Assembly: GCF_000372725.1 (NCBI RefSeq)
Contig: NW_005202427.1
Coordinates: 424,995-488,994 of the forward strand
Length of the DNA: 64,000 bases
Direction of reading: 5' to 3'
Source: Emiliania huxleyi CCMP1516
Taxonomy: Eukaryota; Haptophyta; Isochrysidales; Noelaerhabdaceae
A model generated the notes under the pieces. The model was given only the letters and a program-made list of their open reading frames with translations, did no database searches and was not told the origin of the DNA. Made by a program: the position numbers and the translations under genes. This document shows, one piece after another, positions 50,040-58,946 of this stretch (the stretch's first letter is position 1; every line of letters starts with the position of its first letter).

Positions 50040-50162
50040 AGAGCCGTACTTACTTACAGCTGTCGGTACAGAGATGCCAGCACCCCCTAGCAGCAGAGCG
50101 CTGCTGCTGGGGGGGGGGGGTCCGACCCCCCCGGGGGGTACCGAGCAGTGTGCGGCCGCTCC
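50040..50162 (-). repeat. Dispersed repeat R2, copy 2
   Basis: Reverse-strand copy. It includes the CTGTAAGTAAGTA end and the TGCGGCCGCTCC end, with a 12-base G run between. Confidence 0.7.
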
Positions 50163-50199
50163 AGAGGCGCCTGTGTAGTGTGTTCACAGTAGGGTGATA

Positions 50200-50645
50200 A
50201 GAAACAAGAACCTCGCGCGACGCCGCTGTTTGCTGCCGCCGCAAAAGGCCACACAGAGGTGGTGGCGGCGCTGCTGAAGGCGGGCGCCAACCCGAACACT
50301 CTCTTCACGTGGGGCCTCGGCATGCTCGCCTCGGCCATGCCGCTGCTACCTGCCGCCACGGAAGGCCACACAGAGGTGGTGGCGGAACTGCTAAAGGCGG
50401 GTGCCAACCCGAACACTCCCAACACGCTTGGCCTCGGCATGCTCGCCTCGCAACCGCCGCTGCATGCTGCCGCCTTTAAAGGCCACACAGAGGTGGTGTT
50501 GGAGCTGCTGAAGGCGGGCGCCAACCCGAGCACTCCCTCCACGCTTGGCTTCGGTATGCACACCTCGCAAACGCCGCTGCATGCTGCCACCCAGAAAGGC
50601 CACACGGAGATAAAGGCACTGCTGCTGAAGGCTGGAGCGGACTGA
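50200..50645 (+). pseudogene. 5'-truncated copy of the signal-anchored ankyrin gene
   Basis: Open from about 50200 to a stop at 50645. It has four ankyrin repeats (KGHTEVVAALLKAGANPNTL) closely matching 46115-46470, but lacks the hydrophobic leader and has no ATG at its 5' end. Homology continues about 190 bp past the stop (to about 50835). It matches the 3' flank of the 46.1-kb gene, so this is a DNA-level duplication. Apart from that, 50646-51110 has no recognised gene. Confidence 0.7.
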
Positions 50646-51162
50646 AAACGTCGATGAAAAGCGCTTGGCCGCACCGCTCGACGATGCCATCCCTTCGATG
50701 TTGTGTATAGCCGCGGGAGAGCTGATTGCGTAGCTTGCATGCATGCCTAGACGTTTGTTTTGCTTTCTTTCATTGTGTCCTCTATTTTGCCGGTGAGCGG
50801 AACTCCTTTTTTGTGCCTCGCCGTCCTCGCAGCCTCGCAGGAGTTCAGGGAGTCCGCTGGGGTTGTCTAACGTACGAGTGACTTTTTGGGGGGTCACAGT
50901 ATGAACCCGCCCCGTCGGGTCCAAAACTCGGGCATGGTGGGCGCTAAGGGATGTATGTATGTAAATAGTGAGACGCCGACGTCTCACAGTGAGACGATGG
51001 AGAAGGGGGACCACGACACTGCTTCAGCAGCGTGCACCTCGATCCTGTACCGTGTTTGTTATGACCCCCCCCCAATGAACACACCAGCGAGGGAGGGCGA
51101 GACGATCGAGGGGTCCCGTACCACCATGCGGAATCGACCCTATCCAGTGCTCAAGTGCTCAA

Positions 51163-52199
51163 GTGAGACGCTTCGACGTTTTTGGTCGTGGAGGTCGTGG
51201 AGGTCTCGTGGAGTTGCGAGTCACGCTCGGGCGGACAACATCGATGGCCGGCGCCGGACGCGGCGGCGAGGCACACCCGGGCGCCGGCGTGGCGCGTCGG
51301 CAGGCCCACCACCAGCGGATGCGCAACGAGCGCGCTCGGGAAGCGGCCGCGGGCGATGCGGAGCTTCCGCCGGAGGACAACGCGGTCGAGATGGCGAGCG
51401 CCGTCCACGTGCTGGACAGCGTGGGGCGGAGTGGTGCGCCTGCTGCTGCGCTGCAGAAGCTTCAGGGCGTGCTACTCGAAGCTCTCAGCGAAGCGAGCGT
51501 GGCGGCGCTTCGTCGCAAGGTGGCCGAGCCGAGCGGATTCGCCAGGCTCGAGCTGGGGGACACGGGCTACGAGACGCTGCCGGCGCTAGTGGCGGCGTGC
51601 CGAGCGGATGGCTGGTGCTCGACAAGGCGGCCTTGGACCGGCCTCTGTTCCCAGGCGTCGACGAGGCGACGGGGCTCTTCTTGTTCACCGAGAGCTTCGA
51701 CGTGCAGCGACTCTGCCGGCGCCTGATCGAGACAGGGCGCCAGCTGGGCATGGCCCGGCACAAGGTGGGCGCGTGGGGCCTGCGCAAAGACGCGTGCGAG
51801 CAGCCGGCGTTGGCGGGTGACGGCGCCGTCGCTGCGCGAGTGCTGGGCCACCGCCAGGTAAATTCCCGGGCGTTGGATCGGGTGTATCGCGCAGACCTGC
51901 GCACGCGCGATCTCGGTTCATACTGGATGCGGCGCGACGCGCTCGGGAGCGTGGAGCGCGCGCCGCTGACGTCGCTCTCGGCGTCGCGTGTGCCGGAGGT
52001 GGGTGGCGTGCGCGGCTTCGGCGACCTGCCGCAGGCGTGCCCGGAGCGGCAGGCGGCGCGCAGCGACGCGAAGGTGGCCGAGGCGGCGGAGGAGGTGGCG
52101 AGTGCACGACGCGGCGGAGGAGCAGGCGGCGGCTCGGCGTCGCGCAGCTGCCGAGGTGTTTCAAGGCGAGCGCGCGCGTGCGGCCGGCGATTCTCTTAA
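51163..52199 (+). pseudogene. Tyrosine-recombinase-like ORF, split by a frameshift
   Basis: Two overlapping frames make one protein: 51163 to about 51600 (EDNAVEMASAVHVLDSVGRS ... LELGDTGYETLPALVAACRA) and about 51600 to 52199 in the +2 frame (WLVLDKAALDRPLFPGVDEA ... MARHKVGAWGLRKDACEQPA, AARVLGHRQVNSRALDRVYR ADLRTRDLGSYWMRRD). The GLRK, LGHRQ and RVYR spacing is like the catalytic C-terminal boxes of tyrosine recombinases found in Crypton/DIRS or phage-type elements. The frame change near 51600 suggests a dead copy or a base-calling indel. It begins just after repeat R5 (51111-51155). Confidence 0.5.
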
Positions 52200-52333
52200 A
52201 CGTTCTTAAAAGAGGGACCCCCGTGCCTGCAATCTCTTGAGTGGCAATTTAAGCCCCCAAACCTCCACTCATTTCTGAACAGGTCTTTAAAAATCCGGCC
52301 CCCGGGGCTCAGAGAACCGCCTAGGAGTTGCTG

Positions 52334-53132
52334 CTATGCGGGCTCTTCCCGGAAGATCGGCGAGCTCACGCCCTTCAGCGTCTGGTTCCGGCAGGGCGAG
52401 GGGGGGTCGTCGGCGGGCTGACCGGGCATCGTGAATAGGGTGCGCTTCCGATACTCGTCGATGATGTCCTTCGCCTGCTTTAGCCACTGGTCGCGCTTGA
52501 GCACCTCGCCCTGGCGTATCAAGAAGGAAGGGAGGATGTGGAAGCGCGCGCGCGTGCGTGTGTCGTGTCTGTGTGTGGTGTCGTGTGGCGCCTGCAGGTG
52601 CTCCGCTAGCCGCTGGTGCTCCGCCCGCTCCAACTCCCACTCGGCGGACTTGATCTGCAGCGAGTCGAGGGTGCGGTCGAGCTTCGCCTTGTCCTTTTGC
52701 CGCTCCGCCGTCGCGCGTGCGAGCTTCGACTTGGCCTGCGTCTCCCGCGCCTCGCCCTGGCAAGTGTAAGTGTGGGGGGGGGGGTCAAGAAGGACGAGCG
52801 CGTGTGTGGTGTCTGTGCGTGGCGTCGTGTGGCGCCTGCAGGTGTTGCAGCGCCTCCCGCGCCTCCCGCGCCTCGTTGAGCCGCTGTGCGATGAGCCACG
52901 ACTTGGTCACCGCCGGTGCGTCGAGCACCCGGAACTTGTACGAGCGAAATGCCGCCTGCACCCGCGTCGCCGACCTCTCCTGTAGCAGCCGCGCCCGCTC
53001 GAGAACGGCGGCGCGTGCCTCCTCCTCGCCGGCCTGCGTCTTCTGCTGTCTGAAGAGCAAGACGAGTGGGACAATCATCGTGGCGACGAGCACGACGAGT
53101 GCGAGGACGGCAGTGAGGTTGTCGCCGCCCAT
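52334..53132 (-). CDS. IQ-motif protein with N-terminal membrane anchor
   Basis: Three exons (53132-52836, 52756-52592, 52510-52334) give 212 residues, in phase. One membrane span (LTAVLALVVLVATMIVPLVL LF) lies right after MGGDN. A Glu/Ala/Arg helix, one IQ-like calmodulin-binding motif (SATRVQAAFRSYKFR), then a coiled coil (KSKLARATAERQKDKAKLD) and a C-terminal RDQWLKQAKDIIDEYRKRTL follow. It is probably a small membrane-tethered calmodulin-binding protein. Its two introns (79 and 81 bp, both CTGCAG|GCGCCACACGAC ... CCAG|GGCGAG) are close copies of each other. Confidence 0.7.
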
Positions 53133-53582
53133 CTCGGGGCAGGAGCGTGTGAGCGCCGTTTCGATATGGACGTGCGAGTTTGAGCTTCCTTGCGCGTTGC
53201 GCCTCGACCTACCTCTATTGTTGATCACGTGCCTTTTGTTTTGTTTCTTTACCGACGCCCGGCAGAACCGGCTCGGATTGCGCGCAACCCTCGGGCATGG
53301 TGTCTGCTCCAGCCTCCACGACTCTTGTCATGTCTTGTGAGTTGTGTCCGGTCGATAACGCCGATTAGGCTCTCTACCTCTCACGGTGCTAGTACGAAGT
53401 AGAGCGCTCTAGCTGCGGCGGCGCGGGCGGGCGCTGCGGCTCTGGGCTGTGTCATCACTGCACACTTTACCACGGTGCACTTTACCACACTGTGCACCAG
53501 CCACTGACATTAGCTCACTCTACGAGGTATGCCACGTTGAAGAAAACAGCCTGAACCGACTCACACATGCGCCAGTGCCGTG
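53133..53582. other. Intergenic, no gene recognised
   Basis: Short repeats (CACTTTACCACAC at 53462-53490); otherwise nothing. Confidence 0.5.
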
Positions 53583-54490
53583 TCACGAGTCTTTTGGAGC
53601 CTCCGCCGTTGCGTCTGCCGCCGCCTCGTAAGCCGCCGCGTCGACGTCCGCGGTGTGTGTCTGGGCACTCCCACCGCCGACGAGTCGCTCGAACTCCGCG
53701 TCGAGCTCCTGGGAAGGGGTGGGACGCGCTGTGTGCCTGCTGGGCCAAGGAGCGGGGCGAAAGCGGTGCTGGCTCGCCTCCAGGTCGAACCCAAACTCCT
53801 CGCTCGCTGCGGCGTCTGCTCCCGGGCTGCCTTGGCCGGACTGCGCGCTGCGACCGCTGCAGCCCACCTCGTCGCGGACGCGCGGGCGAGCCGCCGGAGG
53901 CGTTGCCGCCCCAGCCGATGCCCCGCCCGCCTGCGAGACCCCGAGGTAGTCGCGCTTGGCGGCGTTGGCGCTCGCAAAGTCGTTGCACAGGTCGAGCTTG
54001 GCGGTGGCCACGTGCCAAAAGTACACCTGCAGGGACCGCATGGACGCGTCCAAAAGTAGTTCAGCCGCTCCGCACACAACAGAACTAAGCCCCTTCGCAC
54101 CTGCCAGAAGTCCTCCTCGCTCAGCCTGCGCGGAACCAGTCGAAAGCGAAGCTGTGCGAGCTGCGGGTCCGCCTCGAGCGCGGCGGTCGCCATGGGCAGG
54201 CAGCCAGGGAGCACCGAGCGGTGGCGGGTGGCGGCGCGGTGCTGCTCGGCCGCAGCGGTCGTGAAGAGCGACTGCTGCGCGGACAGCGCGAGGATGCGCG
54301 CCTTGAGCTCCTCCTCGAGGATGGCAAACTGCTCGGACAGGGTCTGCCACGGCGGCACGCTGCCGTCATACAGCTCTGCTTGTGCCTGCTCGGCGCGCTG
54401 GCGTGCAGCCTCGAGCGCCGCGCCGCCGCTCGACGAGCTGAAGCGCTCGATGGCCCGCTCCGCGGCGCCGAACAGGCGCTCGAAGGACAT
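53583..54490 (-). CDS. BSD-domain protein (SYAP1-like)
   Basis: Two exons (54490-54101, 54026-53583), 277 residues. The start MSFERLFGAAERAIERFSSS resembles the N-terminus of SYAP1/BSD proteins. A helical region (LSEQFAILEEELKARILALS) leads to the BSD block FRLVPRRLSEEDFWQVYFWH VATAKLDLCNDF, assembled exactly across the intron (GGCAG|GTGCG ... GCAG|GTGTAC). The tail is low complexity with acidic and Ala-rich stretches. BSD domains are found in TFIIH p62 and in synapse-associated proteins; the specific role here is unknown. The frame is open upstream to 54727, but that part overlaps exon 1 of the divergent gene and is not needed. Confidence 0.7.
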
Positions 54491-54611
54491 ACACCCGAAT
54501 GCCCGCCAGTTTTCTTCCTCGGGAGAAAAAAGAAAAAGGTGCTCGGCTTGTTGAGTGTCCCTGCCGACCCCTGGCCCTGGGACAACTCTCCGGCCTCGCC
54601 CCCGACGAGCG

Positions 54612-55478
54612 ATGCCTCGTCCGTACCAGCAGCAGCTCGATGAGGCGGCGCCGGTGTTGAAGCGGCGCTCAAGCGAGTCGGCGCGACTGGCCAAGTTCGT
54701 GAGGACCACTTCGGAGCCGGGAGCCATCGGCGACAGGCCTTCACCCCTTCCACCCAGCCCGCCGCCGCCGCCGCCGCCGCTCAGCCCGCCGCCGCCCTCG
54801 CCACTGCAACAGGCCTAGGACACGACAAGCGATCGAGCCGGCCGTCTCTGGCCTCATCGCTGTGCTGCGCGTTCTGCTTCCGCTCTACTGGAAGATGTAC
54901 GCTTTTGGGTACAGCGTGCTCTCAAAGCTGCCGACCAATGCAATGCGGATGGTCTTTGGGGCTGCACTGTGCCTCTTCGGCGGCCACTTCTTCGCCTCGG
55001 TCGCGGCGATCGAGGCGTTCCGCATCTTCGGTTGGGAGCAGCTGCGCCATCACGTTGGCATCGTCGTGGCAGAGGCCCAGTCGGTAGCGGACGCGAGCCG
55101 GAAGGACAACGACGTGGACGCCGACGAGAACGGCGTAGCCGACGTGGACGAGATGACGTCGCGCGAGCTGCTCAGACACAAGACGGCCCTCGCCATGTCC
55201 ACCGTCCAGGACCCGCAGAGGCTGCAGGCGGCCGCAGGCTTCCTGTGGGTGCGGCGTAGTGGCCTTGTAGTCGTGGGAGGATAGTCGTGGGAAGATAGCC
55301 GTGGGAAGATAGCCGTGGGAGGCATCAAGCTCTCCTGTCGCAGAGCTCTCTCCTCCTCCTCAGGCCGCGTACGTGTCTGTGCTCGCGACGCTGCGCCTCG
55401 AGTTCGCGAGGACTATCTCGCTGGCGCTCGCATGCGCCGAGATGTTCGAATTCCCAATCACGCGGTGCTCCTTCTCTG

Positions 55479-55543
<65 letters not shown>

Positions 55544-56437
55544 CTTTTTTTCCTCTCCCTCCCTCCCTCCCTCCCTCCCTCCCTCCCTCCCTCCCTCCCT
55601 CCCTCCCTCCCTCCCTCCCTCCCCCCCCCCTTTTTCCTTTTTTTTTTTCTCCCCCCCCCCCCCCCTCCCCTCTACCCTCTCTCCCTCTCTCTGCGCAGCG
55701 CAGAGCAGCGGCGCCTCCATTCACACCTCGCGTTGCGAGCAGCTGCTTCCTCCCCGGGCTGGTCGCCCTCCTCGGCCCGGACCTTCAGCACTGGGGCACG
55801 ACGATCATCCAGTCTGCCCTCGCGCTGGTCACCACGCTCGTCGCCATCTGGCTGCAGACGGTCCGCGCCGCCACGCGGGGGGAGAGGAGCGCCGCGCCCG
55901 AGTCGGCCTGAGCAGTCTCCCGCGCGGCGCGCAGGCGATCAGCGCCTTCTACGCGGCTGTGCGGGGAGGCCGGATGTTCGCTGAGGGGCTCTTCGCCCTC
56001 ATGGAAGAGCACGGCCTCTTCACGGACGCAAAGGGACTGCCGAAGCTGCCCTGCTTCAAGGAGGGGTGGTCCCCCGAGGACTCGACCCTCGATGAGGCCG
56101 CCAGCGCGCCCGTCTATGCGGAATGGCCGGCGCGCACCTCGAGCCGCCCCTCCTCGTGCCGCAGGTGGTCGGCTTCACGCTCGCCGGCTGCGGCTTTCTC
56201 TACCAAGTGACTACTGGATTCGAGCTCCCGTTCCCTCTGAATCTCGTCTTCTTGCCGCTTACGGCGGTCGAGTGGCTCTTGCGGTGGCGCTCCCTCGATC
56301 CCTCTCCTTCCCGCCCCTCCCCTCTCTGCATCCGACCCCAACCTCCCTGCCGCTGACGGCGAGCGCAGTAGTCTGACGGCTAGCGGCTCCCGTGCAGGTG
56401 GCAAATCTACGTTACTGACGAGGGGTTGCTCCTTTGA
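54612..56437 (+). CDS. Multi-pass membrane protein with EF-hand-like loop, algal family of unknown function
   Basis: Seven exons, all phases closing on 352 residues: 54612-54694, 54813-55248, 55364-55464, 55743-55860, 55935-56096, 56165-56283, 56398-56437. Hydrophobic segments: FGAALCLFGGHFFASVAAIE, AAYVSVLATLRLEFARTISL, FLPGLVALLGPDLQHWGTTI with IIQSALALVTTLVAIWL, and VVGFTLAGCGFLYQV. After the first comes DNDVDADENGVADVDE, an EF-hand-like Ca-binding loop. I believe related proteins are common in algae and oomycetes without known function. Introns 1, 2, 3, 4 and 6 start GT, intron 5 GC. Intron 1 starts GTTCGTGAGGACCAC and exon 2 starts GCCTAGGACACGAC. Intron 6 starts GTGGCGCTCC and exon 7 GTGGCAAATC. 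Intron 3 holds long CT and CCCT runs. Bidirectional arrangement with the BSD gene (120 bp between starts). Confidence 0.7.
55483..55685 (+). repeat. (CT)n and (CCCT)n microsatellites in an intron
   Basis: CT dinucleotides 55483-55538, CCCT units 55551-55620, then C and T homopolymer runs. Confidence 0.95.
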
Positions 56438-56741
56438 GTCGAGTCTCTCGTCGGCTCGGTCGCGTCGTGTCGAGATAGACTTGGCATACGCACCGTTCGT
56501 GGGAAGGGCATCACCTTGGCAGGACACTAGCTTGTGCGCGCGAATGGCCGGAGTGGTGCATAGAGCTGCCCAGCCGCGCCCGACAGATCTCTAGCGGACT
56601 AGCGCACCACCAGCAGCAGACCAGTGACCACCACCCGCCCAGCCTTGTGCGCAATGATGCAACCACTACCAGCCCCCCCAGTGCTACTACGTCAGTACTA
56701 ACTACGTCATGATTGAAGACTCACATATACACTCTCTTGTA
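56438..56741. other. Intergenic, no gene recognised
   Basis: Nothing supported in this stretch. Confidence 0.5.
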
Positions 56742-57560
56742 CTATCGTTTTAAACTGAACACTTCCCTGGACGGTCGGACGCGGCCTGTGGCTGTGCGTG
56801 TGGCTGTGCGCTGCCACGGGACGCCACGTGCGGGACGCGCAGGTCCAGGACCAGGTTGTTGTGGGCTTGTCCGTTGTCGTGGGTGGGCACTGACCCGTAA
56901 GACCTGCTCCACGGTTGCGGGACGAGCCTGCCTCTCGAGTGCGTGCAGTGTCGTCGCAGATGCGCCAACCATGGTCATCCAAGGTCCTTTAAGTCGACTG
57001 TTGATGCTGCCCTGCGCGTCTCGCTTGGCGGAATCCAGCGACCGATGAGCATCAACCACGCGGTCGGTCACAAGGGCACGCAGCGCCTCATCATCCTCAA
57101 ACCAAGTCTCGCTATTAAAGGGGTGCGGCTGATTCCCTTCAGTGCCATTTGTCGCTTGCGATGTAGCCGCCGGTTCCCCTTTTTGTTCCCTTCGATGCCT
57201 CTCCCTCTGCAAGCCTGGCCGTGGTTCGCGTTCAGGGCACGCTTCCAGCCCTAGCTTGGCCGCAGTGCGCAGGCTGCGATTGGAGGCGAGGCCAAAGTCG
57301 GGCAACGGCTGCCCGCTAGACATGCACAGCGCTGACCTCAGGCGCGGAATCGGACCACTCCAGACTACCTCCTCCCTCACCACTCTCTGCTGCGAAGCGC
57401 TGTTGCATCGGCTGGCCCGAAAGCGGCTGCGATCCGTCTCCCGCTTAAGGCCAGCGCTGTATGACTTGTATCGTCGCCCGCCCAGTGGCCGGTTCGGGAG
57501 CCGTGCGAACGCGGATAGAGGCTCGAGCGGGTCGCCGCTGGAGGGGACTTGCAGAGCCAT
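56742..57560 (-). CDS. Hypothetical protein
   Basis: Single open frame of 272 residues from ATG 57560 (MALQVPSSGDPLEPLSAFAR). It is Arg/Ser/Pro-rich with one more ordered stretch (SETWFEDDEALRALVTDRVV DAHRSLDSAKRDAQ). No domain or signal is recognised. Length and composition are compatible with a gene, but other-frame ORFs in GC-rich DNA can be this long. Confidence 0.35.
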   Translation of the reverse strand: MALQVPSSGDPLEPLSAFARLPNRPLGGRRYKSYSAGLKRETDRSRFRASRCNSASQQRVVREEVVWSGPIPRLRSALCMSSGQPLPDFGLASNRSLRTAAKLGLEACPEREPRPGLQRERHRREQKGEPAATSQATNGTEGNQPHPFNSETWFEDDEALRALVTDRVVDAHRSLDSAKRDAQGSINSRLKGPWMTMVGASATTLHALERQARPATVEQVLRVSAHPRQRTSPQQPGPGPARPARGVPWQRTATRTATGRVRPSREVFSLKR

Positions 57561-57580
57561 TCCGATCGTTACGACACCGA

Positions 57581-57880
57581 AAATTCTTTTCTAGTCGGTG
57601 TGCCGGTGATAGTACTAGCACGCGCCAGTTCGCACCTGTGTCGAGCCTGTCTGCTGTGAGAGAGAGTTCTTTTGTTTAAATTCTTTTCTAGTGTGAAAGG
57701 GGAGGGCTGCACCGCTGAGCCTGCCAGGGCCTTGTTACGCGGGGCCAGACGGCCAGTCGAGGCGCCACCGCCACCGACAGCCAGCCGACCCGCGCCCAGA
57801 GGAAACCGCGCCAGTCCAGCCCTTCCTTGTCGTGCCAGTGTGTGCTGCGAGAGAGGCTTGTGTTTAACATTCTTTTTGCG
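57581..57880 (+). repeat. Tandem R4 elements
   Basis: AAATTCTTTTCTAG at 57581-57594, TTTAAATTCTTTTCTAG at 57675-57691 and TTTAACATTCTTTTT at about 57862-57876, each preceded by CGCGCCAGT and GTG(C/T)GAGAGAG stretches. Bases 57600-57650 also occur inverted at 9225-9262. Confidence 0.65.
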
Positions 57881-57934
57881 CGGTTCCGATCTTGACGTGG
57901 AGCCGAGGTGAGTGAAATTGGGAGAGCTCACACA

Positions 57935-58091
57935 GAGCGGCCGCACACTGCTCGGTAGACGGTACCCCCCCCTGCACATCTAAAGCCATGGCCGACCCCC
58001 CCCCCCCCCAGCCCCCCCCCAACAGCAGAGCTCTGCCGCTTGGGGGTGCTGGCCGATCTCTGTACAGACAGCTAGCTGTAAGCAAGTAGCC
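57935..58091 (+). repeat. Dispersed repeat R2, copy 3
   Basis: Longest copy, from GAGCGGCCGCACACTGCTCG to CTGTAAGCAAGTAG. Confidence 0.75.
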
Positions 58092-58462
58092 TTCCAGCGG
58101 CGAGAATTTAAAAGATCGGCACCAAAACGCCGTGGGAGGTCTCACGGCGTACCCTCCTACGCGGGCGTGCGGGCGGGCTCGCCGGGCTGGGCGAAGCTCC
58201 GAGCGGGTCTTCGAGCTCGCAGCCCGCGACGAGCCAGCATGGCTCGTCGCTCGACGGCAGCCTGCCCAGTACCCTCTCGGCATTCTGTACAGCCTCGCCG
58301 AGCTGTCTGGGAAGGCCTACAGAGACAGGGCGGGCTGCGCGCCCCTCCACGTACCACGAAGCACGATCGTGGCCCTCTTTGCCTCTATAGCGGCCGCTCT
58401 AACCACTTCGAACGCTTCCACGGCTGTCGGTGTTGGGTTCAGTCTGAGAGATGGTTGGATGG

Positions 58463-58545
58463 AGCACTTGGAGCACTTGTATCCGTGTGGCAAGAACCTC
58501 ACCTCCCGGGCCGGGAGCTATGAAGCGCACCCTGCGGGCAGGAAG
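58463..58545 (+). repeat. Dispersed repeat R3, copy 3
   Basis: GGAGCACTTGGAGCACTTG ... CGGGCCGGGAGCTATGAAGC. Confidence 0.6.
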
Positions 58546-58552
58546 GCCGGGA

Positions 58553-58830
58553 AAAAGAAAAGAAAGAAGCGACAACCCAAGGGAGGGATGGGAGGACGGC
58601 ACGCCGCCGCCACACACAGGGATTTTAAGAAGAGGAGTGTGGTGCGCTATCCGTCGCCCACCCTTGGCGCTTGGGCGTCTGCAGCCTTCTTCCTATCTCT
58701 CTTCGCAGTCCCTCGCCGATTCTCGCTGCAACCTTCATGCCAGCTCGCGGTCTTCCCACTCTCGTCGTTCTCTCCCTTGTCGCTTCTTCCTCTGTCGCGC
58801 CGCCGCCGTCCAGTTTTTCTTCTTTCTGGC
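58553..58830 (-). mobile_element. LINE-like 3'-end copy 3
   Basis: Reverse-strand copy of 8975-9225, from the GCGACAGAGG(A)AGAAGCGACA coding part to the TTCTTTCTTTTCTTTTTC tail. It lies directly upstream of the large ankyrin gene. 57881-57934, 58092-58462 and 58831-58946 show no recognised gene. Confidence 0.8.
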
Positions 58831-58946
58831 GGCGAATCATCGCCACGCCGCAATGAGAGCGATACGACGAGAGTGCGCGCTTGGGCTACGCCGTGCGACC
58901 CCCTCCCCGTTTTAGGCCGGTCTTCAATTTTCTTCTTTCTGGCGGC

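Noticed and set aside
55483..55685. Long Ser/Leu/Pro frames over the CT repeats
   Set aside because: They are microsatellite translation; homology and phase place this as intron of the membrane-protein gene.
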